64,000 bases of DNA from Maratus speciosus (Eukaryota > Arthropoda > Arachnida > Araneae > Salticidae), in assembly GCA_963932465.1 (NCBI GenBank), contig OZ010800.1, forward strand, positions 31,002,852 to 31,066,851. Direction: 5' to 3'. How positions within the stretch are numbered: the stretch's first letter is position 1; each line of letters starts with the position of its first letter. The position numbers and the translations under genes were made by a program. Below the pieces are notes generated by a model. It ran no database searches. It was not told the origin of the DNA and worked only from the letters and a program-made list of their open reading frames with translations. Below are positions 45,762 through 55,363 of this stretch, one piece after another.

Positions 45762-46795
45762 TTGAATTAGAAAATTGTAATAAACTTCCTTTCCTTGATG
45801 TTTTAGTTACCAAATGTGATTCTTCTTTCAAAACTTGTGTTTATAGAAAACCTTTTTCTATTTCTAACCCACCTCATGCTTTCTCAAATCATCCTGTCAA
45901 CCAAAAATTCGGTGTTTTTTACACGTATATAAATCATGCTCTCAAAATTTGTCCCGAATCTGCATCCCTTAAGGATGAACTTAATTACTTAAAAAACGTT
46001 GCTGTCAAAAGAGGTTTTAATCTTTCAGTTATAAATAATGCTGTGAAGAAATTCAATAGACCATCTAATAAATCTACTCTTTCCAAATCTATCAAAAGTA
46101 ATCCTGATAATTTGGTTGTCCTCCCCTTTTATCCTCCTTTATGTTTCAAGTTCGCTAAAGTTTTACGACGTTTCAATTTTAACATTATCTTTAAACCTGT
46201 CAATGCATTCAAATTCCTTCCATTAAATCTCCTGTTCCTGATCTTCGTAAATGGGTAATTTATAAAGTCCCTTGTAATGGTTGTGATTTACCTTTTATTG
46301 GTCAAACTAAAAGAAATCTCGAAATCCACTTAACCTTTTAAGACCGGACCCGCACGATCGTGCGGGTTAGGCAATAACTAAAATTCTATCTTCCTGGGTT
46401 ATATATTCCATAAATGCCGGAATCGAGTGATTGTGCTGGTTAACAGAATTTATATTATATGAATTTTATTAACAGATAGTGAATAATCAGTTACAAATTT
46501 CAATTATATCATTGTTTAAAAAAAACTCAAAAAGCTGCCCGTCTTAAAGGGTTAAAAGAACACTCTCGTTATGTATTCAATCAAGAATTTTCTAAACCTT
46601 CTATTGTCAAGCACTCTTGGGACTCAGGCCATAGTTTTAATTTTCAAAATGCTGAAATTATCTTTAATTCCAATAGTACCTCTGAATTGGACTTTCTTAA
46701 AAAAACTAGCTATTTATCTTAATCATGATGTTATTGTTAATGATAAATCTGATTCCACAATGCTCTCTGCAGCTTGGAAAAAACCTTTCAGCTAG
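45762..46795 (+). pseudogene. Penelope-like reverse transcriptase C-terminus and GIY-YIG endonuclease (plus copy)
   Basis: Mirror copy of the minus-strand unit, starting at the same coding position (FELENCNKLPFLDVL-type). RT-side segments run to about 46240. The endonuclease motif IYKVPCNGCDLPFIGQTKR lies near 46258-46315 (F replaces the Y of YIG). A 218-bp MITE interrupts it at 46334-46551. The C-terminal KHSWDSGHSFNFQNAE segment runs to the stop at 46793-46795. At least two frame disruptions. The protein would make a nick and prime reverse transcription at the target. Confidence 0.8.
46334..46551. mobile_element. TTAA-flanked MITE (piggyBac-like)
   Basis: 218 bp between TTAA at 46330-46333 and 46552-46555. 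Inverted ends CCTTTTAAGACCGG and CCCTTTAAGACGGG. The minus Penelope-like copy lacks it at the matching position (CTTAAAAGAAC intact), so the insertion is defined by comparison of two copies. Confidence 0.8.
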
Positions 46796-47086
46796 GATAT
46801 AATTCATTTTTGCATTAATTAATATTATTCTGTTTTTTTATATTTTATTCATTTATTTTTTTTTTTTTTAATTTAATGTGTTCCCCATATTTAAATATAA
46901 TTATTTATTTATTTTTTCCTCCTAATTTTTGCCTTTTCTACTCTGTGTTCTTTTGTTTTGATTATACTCTTCTGTGATTGGCTGTTGTATTCTACTTTCC
47001 TATTGGCTGTTTCTTCAGCTTGTTTCCATTCCCTTATCTCTCATTTCAGTCTTGCTGCTGCTTTCATAGTAGAAGCACGTCTTCTT

Positions 47087-47132
47087 TGCGTCTGACAAAG
47101 AAAGACTCAGATCTTTCGAAAGGCCTAGCGCA
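47087..47132 (+). ncRNA. hammerhead ribozyme-like motif, right Penelope-like terminus
   Basis: Stem I TGCGT/GCGCA (47087-47091, 47128-47132), core CTGACAA (47092-47098; consensus CUGANGA, G8 is A), stem II GAAAGA/TCTTTC with loop CTCAGA, GAAA at 47118-47121, then GGCC, U and A17 at 47127, the expected cleavage site. Stem III is minimal, as in hammerheads reported from Penelope-like elements, which are thought to act as dimers. The G8 change predicts an inactive copy. The left copy keeps G8 but has lost G5. Confidence 0.55.
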
Positions 47133-47188
47133 TTAAAAAAAATTTGATGGTGTTTTAAGAAGATTTTTTGTTATTAACCTTACATCAA

Positions 47189-48150
47189 TATCATAAAAAA
47201 GTTTTAGAAGAAAGCAACAGCAACCATCCTCTTGGACAAAGGAAAAGCATAGATCAAGCTTGGAAAAGGGGTAAGACAAGGAGGCACTATTTCGCCTAAA
47301 CTTTTTACTGCTGTCTTAGAGAATATTTTCAAGAAGCTGGATTGGGAAAACAAAGGCATTGGAATAAATGGGGAATATTTAAGTCATCTCCGATTCGCTG
47401 ACGACATTTTAATTTTCATTAACAGTCCTGAAGAATTGGAAAATATGCTAAAAGATTTGGCAGAAGCTAGTATTAATGTGCGATTATAAACTTGGAAAAT
47501 ACTAAGGTGTTCAATTCATTTGCATAAAAAATATGTCTACAACAACAATGAAATCAAAGAAGTGCAAAATTATGAGTACCTTGGGTAGGAAATATCATCG
47601 GATAATAGTATCATGAATGAAATCAATAGAAGAATAAGAAATGGATGGAATGCTTTTGGGAAGAACAATATTATTCTGAAGAGTAACATGCCTCTTTGTT
47701 TGAAAAGATAGGTATTTAACCAATGTGCTTTGCCTGTGCTAACTTATGGATTTGAAACATGGACACTAACAAAACGGATGGTACAAAGAATACAAACAAC
47801 ACAGAGAAGTATGGAACGCTGTATGCTAGGTATAACTAGAAGAGACAGATAATAAATAACCTGGATAAGAAGCCAGACGAAAGTTTTTGCCATCATTGAA
47901 AGAATTAAACGGCTAAAATGGAAATGGGCTGGGCACATTGCAAGAAGACAAGAGAATAGAGAGCACAAACACCCTACAGTGGTATCCCATACAGTGTAAA
48001 ACGGCCATGAAGACGACCTCATGTCAGATGTAGTGATGAAATCAGAAAAGTCACGATGTAAATTGGATGACTGAAGCACTAGACAGGAAAAAATGGGAAA
48101 ATCTGGGGGAGGACTACATCCAGCAGTGGATTGAAAACGGTTGATGATGA
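47189..48150 (+). pseudogene. RTE-type LINE reverse transcriptase, 3' part
   Basis: Continuation of 31350-32332. VRQGGTISPKLF near 47270 and RFADDILIF near 47390 hold the catalytic FADD. The RTE-type C-terminal region follows: PVLTYGFETWTLT near 47735, TQRSMERCMLGI, and LKWKWAGHIARR near 47910. Stops and frame changes are frequent. The 3' end is a (TGATGA)-type microsatellite near 48145, typical of RTE elements. Confidence 0.85.
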
Positions 48151-49335
48151 TGATATATATATATATATATATATAAACGAGTTTTTAGTGAACTTCACTC
48201 AGTTTTATGGATGAGTTTCAGTTGAGCGAGTTTGTTTCAAAAATTTTGAATTTGACCCTGAACTTCACTCATTTTTGAGAAATTGAGTTTAAATTTAAAT
48301 TATTTCGTTTTTTTTTTTTTTTTTTTTTTTGTTTTGTGAGCATGTCCAACACCGTTCATGCACAGATATCAGATTTAAAAAAAAAAAACCTACAAGGTTT
48401 ACAAATGAAAAAGACTTTGCAAATGTATTAGAATGAAGGCATTTTGAATAGCCTGAAATTTGAAATCTTCTTGTTGATTATAATTAATTAAGTTTTTTTC
48501 ATATTTTTCCCTTATTCTGGGCAAAATAACGTGGCTACATGTCCTCTGCCTTAGGGTAATATGCTGACTTTTAAACAATATTTCACAGTTACACAAAACT
48601 AAAATTAGAATTAGCTGATCAGATAATCAGATTATTCTGATTTCCAAATTTTAAAATTCACAAAAGTGCCCTAAAAATTAACAGTTTCTTCTAAAACAAA
48701 GGGTATAAATACGGTCCTTTAAAAAATATATTTACCCCTTCCCACCATCAAAGGGCGGTTATGTTATAATATTTTAAGCCTAATTTACAAATGATTGTTC
48801 AAATTGTTCAAATGATTGTTGTATTTAATAGAAAATGGTCGTTTTTTTAAGCGTATACTTTCGGGAAATTCCAGATATATGTAAGGTCGACTTTCAATCG
48901 AATACGTTCGTACTTTTTACTTTCTTCTACCTGTACAAGAAGAAAGTATTGGATTCGTGAAAATTATTGAATTCCGGTTTCGAAGAGTTTACCTGTTTTA
49001 GGTGTCAGAGAAACAGGAAAATATGTTTTTACAAAGTCTTTAAGAAAGTCTGTTAGTCTGTGTTTTCTGTCTGTGAGTCTGTGATTCTGTCTGTCCGTCT
49101 GTCTGTTTGTGTGTATGTGACACAAACTTTGTGGGCGCTCTATCTTAAGAACTAATGAAAGGAATTTAATAAAACTTTAGATTCAGTTACTCCTTGAAAT
49201 GAAATAAACTGGTGCTGATTACTTTTTGGTGTAAATCGACTAAAAGTGGCGCTGCTATGCTGAATTTTTCATTATTTCCGCAACAGCTACATCTCAAAGA
49301 GTAATTCACAGATTTTTTTTCTTATTCTTTTTTTT

Positions 49336-49370
<35 letters not shown>

Positions 49371-50034
49371 AAGTTCACATTCCGTTAGTCCTTCATATAA
49401 TTTGATGCTGATTACTTCTCGGTGTAAATCACCCAAAAGTTAGTGCTGCAATGCGTCATTACTTATTATTATTCCAATAGCTCTATCGCTATTACACTGC
49501 TATATGTTCTTTTATTTTGTATAAGTCATGCAAGTTTTAAATTATATTATTATTATTATTACTTAACCAAATGAGAATCTTACGTTTTCTATCTTGGCGA
49601 CATTTTTTACTCCAATTTGTAGTTTCCCTCTCTGATATAATGTATTCATATTTCTGACTGCAGTAAACCTTTCTTAAATTATTCGTAATGTTTAGGTATA
49701 AGTAATTTTTAAATAAGTATTAAAAAAAGAGTATTTAAAAACTTTTTTCTGATTAAAGTTTTTCCAGAAAGTATCATCACAAAAAATAAAAAGTCCTTCC
49801 GGCCAGTGCCGGGAGGAAGAGGTAGCTTTCATATTCCTTATTTTTAAATAGCAAGCTTATATTATTCAAACACACGAAGCTCAATTTAGTGGAAACCGAT
49901 TATAGGAAATTCAATCCTAATCTTTATCAATATTAAATCATTATGAATGAGAATTTCGCGAAATTAGTCAGCTTTATCCAAGCTGCTTTTATTTAAAGTA
50001 ACTTATATTTGGTTGCCAAATTCGGCGATATCTT
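48151..50034. repeat. non-coding stretch with two tandem units and TCTG microsatellite
   Basis: (AT)n at 48153-48175; a TCTGTCTGTCC-type microsatellite near 49060-49110; two diverged copies of a unit with GGTGCTGATTACTTTTTGGTG (near 49211) and GATGCTGATTACTTCTCGGTG (near 49403), about 190 bp apart and separated by a poly(T) run at 49330-49366. No gene seen. Confidence 0.45.
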
Positions 50035-50546
50035 GAAGTTCCTGCCATTTTAAGACAACATGGTGGATGAGGCTAACGAGTGAACTTGGTCGAGACCTTA
50101 GTAATTCCTGTGCACATGCTCACTCACATCGGAATCGGTTGATATATACAAGTTCTCTCGCAGGCAAAAAATCAGATTTTTCAAAATGTCACCCACATTA
50201 GAAATTCAAACTGCTATATCTGAGCCATTTTCTAAGATAAAGACAAAACAAAAAATGCTCCGGAATCCTTATATCATGGTCAAATACTTAAGAAAGAAAC
50301 CTTTTTCAATTTCTAATTCTTTTGCACCTTACTTTAAATATAATTTTTTATTTAATTTAATGGCCTCCATTTTAAAACAAGATGGCTGATGAAGCTGACC
50401 AGCGAACTTGGTCGAGACATTACGATATACTATCCACATGCCTTCTTACATCGAAATAGGTTAATGAATACGCGTGTTATCACGTGACAAATATCAGATC
50501 GTTTCAAAATGTCAGCCATGCTAGAAATTCAAAGTGCTATAATTCA
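50035..50546 (+). repeat. about 320-bp tandem array, left part (YY1-type motifs)
   Basis: Unit starts near 50039 and 50361, carrying a CCATTTT...ACAAGATGGCTG-type pair, then ACTTGGTCGAGAC, TCACGTGACAAA and TTTCAAAATGTCAGCC boxes. The array is cut at 50546 by the copia element (target duplication ATTCA) and resumes at 55364. Confidence 0.75.
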
Positions 50547-50982
50547 TGATGGATATAAATCAAGCTAATTAGCTGTGATAAAAGTAATTTCCTCAGTTAC
50601 ATAAATAATGTGTCGATTCAACTCAGCCATAAATCTTTTCAAATGTGAAAAATATATTTAACCTTGAAAACCTTGATAAAGATAATGACTTGTTGAGTGA
50701 CTCATAGACATTAAACTGATTTATTATTATTATTATGATATTGCTATTACAATTATTATTACTGATTTATTATCTTATAATGTAAATATTTTTTCATTCT
50801 GAAAATGTAGTTGTTCAAGAGAAGAGGGATGAAAAATGCTCTCTCTTTTTCACAATTTAAAAGAAAGTGAATTAAATAGCTTAAAGTGTTACCACTGCTT
50901 ATTCATTTGATATAATAGTCTACAATTTTTTCTCAAAGGAGGTTATAAAAAGTGGTTGATTAAAATTATGACAACTAACACA
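50547..50982 (+). repeat. copia 5' LTR, 3'-truncated
   Basis: Starts TGATGGATATAAATCAAGC. It matches 54799-55234 almost perfectly (for example one change near 50622). The identity stops at ACAACTAACACA, where gag sequence begins; ACTAACAC microhomology at the joint suggests a deletion. Confidence 0.85.
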
Positions 50983-52680
50983 ACTAACACTAAAAGTGAT
51001 AAGAAAGCCCGTGCTCTAATTAATCTAACAATTGATGATAGTCAGATTACTCATGTTAAAAATTTACAGACAGCCAGACAAACTTGGCAAGCTTTGCGTG
51101 AAATCCATGAGCGACATAATTTGTCTAGCAAACTTTATCTCTTAAGAAAACTTTACGGGATTAAATTAGCGGAAGGTAGCAACGTTGTTAATCATATTAC
51201 CAAAATAATGGAATTAGTAGGTAAATTAGCGGCCATAGGAGAAGTTATAAATGATAACCACATTTCTGCACTGTTATTATGCTCCCTACCCCAATCTTAC
51301 GATACTCTTATTACTGCCCTTGAATCAAGAGAAGAAAATCAACTCACACCATCATTTGTTAAGTCTAAACTTATTGACGAATATAACCGACGATATGATA
51401 ATAATGAGAGAACAGAAAATCCTGCCAGAGCATTTAAAGCACAGAAAAATTACAACAACAAAACAAGTAATAAATACTGCTCCAATTGTCGGATGAGAAA
51501 CCATTATACCCAGGAATGTTGGCATAATAAAGCCAAAACACAAAATACACCACGAAATCAACACATTAGACCAAACAAAAAACATTACTCTACATCACTA
51601 GTATTTCAAAAGAGTGAAAACAATTTTAGAAGTGAACAAACACCAGAATCCAACCGTAGGTACAGTCACTCTGAAAATGAAAACAATACATGGAGGGCGA
51701 GCGAAAATAAAATTTACGCCTTTATAACACAAGGAATAGAAAACAAAACATTTATAGTAGACAGTGGCAGCTCAAGCCATATTGTGTGTTCAGAATCAAT
51801 GTTTACAGAAATAAAATCACGCGAAAAAACAAATGTAACCATCGCAAACGGAAAAAAACTTATCAGTTACGGGTCAGGTGACGTAAATATAAACACGCGA
51901 ACATCAGACATCAAAGTTCATAAAATAACACTTAAAAATGTATTACTAGTACCTGAAGTCGAAACAAATTTATTATCGGTTAGCAAAGCGACGCAAAATG
52001 GATGTGAAATTATATTTAGAAATGATAGATGTATGTTCAAACTTAACGGAGAAATATGCTTAGAAGCGCGAAAAGTAAATAACCTATACGAAGTTCAGTT
52101 GGCATTCCAAAGCTATGCAAACATAGCACAAAGCTGCAACAACATAAATTGCCTAGAATTATGGCATCGTAGGTTAGGACATAGAAATCTAACATCAATT
52201 AAAGAAATTACGCAAAAGGAATTAGCTACAGGAATCGAAATAAACAACTGTAAGCATAACATAGATTGCGAACCGTGCATTAAGGCAAAATTAACTGATG
52301 AACCCTATCCAAAAATTGCAGAGTATAGAGCAACTAAAAGACTCCAGCTCATTCACTCCGACGTGTGCGGATCTTTTCAAACACCGACAATAGGGGGTAA
52401 ATCATATTTTTTGACTTTTATTGATGACTACTCACGATTTACGATCATATACCTATTGTCTAAAAAAAGTGAAGTTTACGAAAAACTTAAAGAATTCATC
52501 GCGTTAATTAACAACAAATTTGGAGAAAAACCGATAGCAATTAGAACAGATAACGGAGGGGAATTCACATCAGATGAAATAGAAAATTACCTCAGGGCTA
52601 ATGGGATAAAACATCAACACACAGTTCCATATTGCGCAAGCCAAAACGGTGTGGCAGAGAGGCAAAAAACAGATCGTTAG
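50968..52680 (+). CDS. copia gag-protease-integrase, truncated N-terminus, frame ends early
   Basis: The first ATG (50968) lies in LTR-derived sequence. The first several residues are thus LTR-encoded, and the gag N-terminal region seen in other copia proteins is missing. Domains in order: gag (about residues 8-150; ALINLTIDDSQI), CCHC zinc knuckle CSNCRMRNHYTQEC (about 51478-51519), aspartic protease DSGSSSH (about residue 267; copia usually has DSGAS or DTGAS), gag-pre-integrase zinc region (WHRRLGH...C..C), integrase core with D in HSDVCG (about 52350), D in RTDNGGEF (about 52545), and E in GVAER. One base too many near 52661-52668 moves the frame and it stops at 52680. Confidence 0.85.
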   Translation: MTTNTTNTKSDKKARALINLTIDDSQITHVKNLQTARQTWQALREIHERHNLSSKLYLLRKLYGIKLAEGSNVVNHITKIMELVGKLAAIGEVINDNHISALLLCSLPQSYDTLITALESREENQLTPSFVKSKLIDEYNRRYDNNERTENPARAFKAQKNYNNKTSNKYCSNCRMRNHYTQECWHNKAKTQNTPRNQHIRPNKKHYSTSLVFQKSENNFRSEQTPESNRRYSHSENENNTWRASENKIYAFITQGIENKTFIVDSGSSSHIVCSESMFTEIKSREKTNVTIANGKKLISYGSGDVNINTRTSDIKVHKITLKNVLLVPEVETNLLSVSKATQNGCEIIFRNDRCMFKLNGEICLEARKVNNLYEVQLAFQSYANIAQSCNNINCLELWHRRLGHRNLTSIKEITQKELATGIEINNCKHNIDCEPCIKAKLTDEPYPKIAEYRATKRLQLIHSDVCGSFQTPTIGGKSYFLTFIDDYSRFTIIYLLSKKSEVYEKLKEFIALINNKFGEKPIAIRTDNGGEFTSDEIENYLRANGIKHQHTVPYCASQNGVAERQKTDR

Positions 52681-54824
52681 TTGAAATGGCAAGGACAATG
52701 TTAAGTGAATCAAATTTACCATTAAAGTTCTGGGGGGAAGCAATATGCACAGCAAATCATTTGCAAAACAGACAACCGACAAAAGCAAATGAAAAGACGC
52801 CATACGAGTTATGGACAAACAGACAGCCAAACTTAAGTTACGTTAGGGTATTTGGCTGCAAAGCCTTCGCATATATCAGTAAAGCCAGAAGACAAAAATT
52901 AGACGATAAAGCTATAGAGGGAATTTTCGTCGGATATGATAATGAATCCAAAGGATATAGAATATATGTAGGAGGAAATGAAATAAAGATCGCGAGAACC
53001 GTTAAATTTCTCGAAAACAAATTTAAATATAGAAACGAGAAAGTAGAAAACAAACCAAAACAAGATGAAAATCGGGTTAACGAAAACTTTGTAGAAATAG
53101 AAATTTCAAATAGCAATGAGACACCATCCACGTCCAATCAACCAGTAGCAGAACTAAGACGATCAGAAAGAATTAATAAAGGTGTACCTCCTGATAGGTT
53201 AATATACATGGTTAAGAACGAAAACGCTACTGAACCAAAAAATTATGAGGAAATCGAAAACATGGAAAATTTTAAGGATAAACAAAATTGGATAGATGCA
53301 ATGAAAAGCGAAATGAACTCCCTTATGAAAAACAAAACTTGGTCAATTGTAGAACCTCCACCAAATAGGAGAATAATAGGTTGCAAATGGACCTACAAAC
53401 TAAAACGCGACAACACAGGAAAAATCCAAAAATATAAAGCACGTTTAGTTGCAAAAGGATATTCACAAGAATTCGGGGAGGATTATGATGAAACTTATGC
53501 ACCAGTCGTGTCATATACAACAATAAGAGCATTATTAATAACAGCATTGCATCAAAATTTAAATGTAAAACATATCGATATTAACACCGCGTTCTTACAT
53601 GGAGAGCTTGAGGAGGAGATATATATGTCACAACCAGAAGGTTTCGCTAAACCAAATGAGGAAAATAAAGTATGTAGGCTAAACAAAGCCATATACGGAC
53701 TTAAACAAGCTGCGAGAGCATGGCATAATAAAATCACAGAAACACTAAAAAAGATGAATTTCAGTCAGAGCAAATTTGACTCATGCCTTTTTACGCGAAA
53801 AAGGGGCGCTAACGCAACATACATAATAACATACGTAGACGACATTTTAATTGCTGGAAAAGACGAAATAATAGAGGAAGTAATCGCGAGCTTAAATAAA
53901 AAATACGAGCTAAAGAATTTAGGTGACATCAGTAACTACTTATCCATGAACGTTAAAAAAGTAAATAAAAGCTACATGATAAATCAAACTCAGAAAATAG
54001 AAGAATTAATCAATAAATTTAATTTGCAAGACGCAAAACCGTGTAGCATACCCATGGAAACAAATTACACACGCTTTAATGATGAGGATAACATTTTACC
54101 AAACAACACATATTACAGACAAGCCATAGGAGCACTTCTATATCTAGCAACTATAAGCAGACCTGACATCTGTGCAGCAGAAAACATTCTTAGCAGAAGA
54201 AATGAATCACCAAGAATGAAAGACTGGAATGCAGTAAAGAGAGTGATAAGATATTTAAAGACTACAAAAAATTATAGTCTAGTTCTGAGCGGAGAAAAGA
54301 AACCGATACTTGAAGTTTATGCGGATGCAGATTGGGGAAAAGATGTAGATTCACGAAAATCAACGAGTGGGAACCTTCACATGTTAGGTAGAAATCCAAT
54401 ACAATGGTCGACCAAGAAACAATCCTGCATTGCATTATCATCGGCAGAGGCCGAGTATGTGTCAACAGCAAATGCAGCAATTGAAATAAAGTGGCTAGTC
54501 AACCTACTGGAAGAATTAAACCTAAAGCAAACATTACCTATAGACCTATATGAAGACAACCAGTCCACGATCAAGATGATAGAATTAGAAAAGCACTCAA
54601 GCAAGACTAAACATATTGAAATTAGGTTCCACCTGATAAAACAACTAAAGCAAGAAGGGACTATCAACCTAAAGTACTGCCCAACCAAATTGATGATAGC
54701 AGACCTGTTTACGAAACCAGTTCCCAAACCTGTTTTTCAAACCCATAGAAGGAACTTAAATTTGTGTGAGAATGAAACTTCAGAAATTAAGGAGGAGTTG
54801 ATGGATATAAATCAAGCTAATTAG
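52632..54824 (+). CDS. copia integrase C-terminus, reverse transcriptase and RNase H
   Basis: This is the downstream part of the same polyprotein in another frame. It overlaps the previous frame by about 49 bases and has no start codon of its own; correspondence begins at NRSLVEMARTML. Integrase tail with FGCKAFAYI to about 53000, a spacer rich in charged residues, RT from WKWTYKLKRD (about 53385) with DINTAFLHGELEEEIYMSQP and catalytic YVDD (53832-53843), then RNase H with YADADWG (about 54317), LSSAEAEY, EDNQST and TKHIEIRFH. It ends a few codons inside the 3' LTR. Apart from the frame change it looks intact. Confidence 0.88.
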   Translation: MRKPKRCGREAKNRSLVEMARTMLSESNLPLKFWGEAICTANHLQNRQPTKANEKTPYELWTNRQPNLSYVRVFGCKAFAYISKARRQKLDDKAIEGIFVGYDNESKGYRIYVGGNEIKIARTVKFLENKFKYRNEKVENKPKQDENRVNENFVEIEISNSNETPSTSNQPVAELRRSERINKGVPPDRLIYMVKNENATEPKNYEEIENMENFKDKQNWIDAMKSEMNSLMKNKTWSIVEPPPNRRIIGCKWTYKLKRDNTGKIQKYKARLVAKGYSQEFGEDYDETYAPVVSYTTIRALLITALHQNLNVKHIDINTAFLHGELEEEIYMSQPEGFAKPNEENKVCRLNKAIYGLKQAARAWHNKITETLKKMNFSQSKFDSCLFTRKRGANATYIITYVDDILIAGKDEIIEEVIASLNKKYELKNLGDISNYLSMNVKKVNKSYMINQTQKIEELINKFNLQDAKPCSIPMETNYTRFNDEDNILPNNTYYRQAIGALLYLATISRPDICAAENILSRRNESPRMKDWNAVKRVIRYLKTTKNYSLVLSGEKKPILEVYADADWGKDVDSRKSTSGNLHMLGRNPIQWSTKKQSCIALSSAEAEYVSTANAAIEIKWLVNLLEELNLKQTLPIDLYEDNQSTIKMIELEKHSSKTKHIEIRFHLIKQLKQEGTINLKYCPTKLMIADLFTKPVPKPVFQTHRRNLNLCENETSEIKEELMDINQAN
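54787..54798 (+). other. copia polypurine tract
   Basis: AAGGAGGAG lies directly before the 3' LTR. Confidence 0.6.
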
Positions 54825-55363
54825 CTGTGATAAAAGTAATTTCCTCAGTTACATAAATAATGTGTCGATTCAACTCAGACATAAATCTTTTCAAATGTGA
54901 AAAATGTATTTAACCTTGAAAACCTTGATAAAGATAATGACTTGTTGAGTGACTCATAGACATTAAACTGATTTATTATTATTATTATGATATTGCTATT
55001 ACAATTATTATTACTGATTTATTATCTTATAATGTAAATATTTTTTCATTCTGAAAATGTAGTTGTTCAAGAGAAGAGGGATGAAAAATGCTCTCTCTTT
55101 TTCACAATTTAAAAGAAAGTGAATTAAATAGCTTAAAGTGTTACCACTGCTTATTCATTTGATATAATAGTCTACAATTTTTTCTCAAAGGAGGTTATAA
55201 AAAGTGGTTGATTAAAATTATGACAACTAACACATTACATTGGGAAACCATTATATTGGATTACACAAAATGTGGATTTACACCGAATATCCTGAAGAAG
55301 GGTAAGTCTCAATTTTATATAACTTACTCACGCCTTTTTTTCATTGGGATTTAAATACTAACA
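54799..55363 (+). repeat. copia 3' LTR, full length
   Basis: 565 bp from TGATGG to TACTAACA, followed by the target duplication ATTCA. The last 129 bp (from 55235) have no counterpart in the 5' LTR. Confidence 0.8.

Larger units (their letters stand above)
32333..47178. mobile_element. Penelope-like element, inverted dimer, inserted in the RTE LINE
   Basis: The insertion is bounded by a 10-bp duplication CTTACATCAA (32323-32332, 47179-47188). Both outer ends are 3' ends of the same element in opposite orientation: 32362-32700 is the reverse complement of about 46900-47176. The two copies meet head to head across an AT-rich bridge at 45638-45761 and are both truncated at the same coding position. 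Without the 11.4-kb insertion at 33643-45048 it would be about 3.4 kb. Penelope-like elements often insert as partial or inverted copies. Confidence 0.75.
50547..55363 (+). mobile_element. copia-type LTR retrotransposon with truncated 5' LTR
   Basis: Target duplication ATTCA at 50542-50546 and 55364-55368. The boundary is confirmed by comparison with uninterrupted copies of the 320-bp host repeat. Gene order gag, protease, integrase, reverse transcriptase, RNase H is the copia order. The 3' LTR is 565 bp but the 5' copy keeps only its first 436 bp and joins directly to gag, so the last 129 bp of the LTR, the primer-binding site and the gag N-terminus are deleted. Together with one frameshift, this copy cannot replicate on its own. 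Confidence 0.9.
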
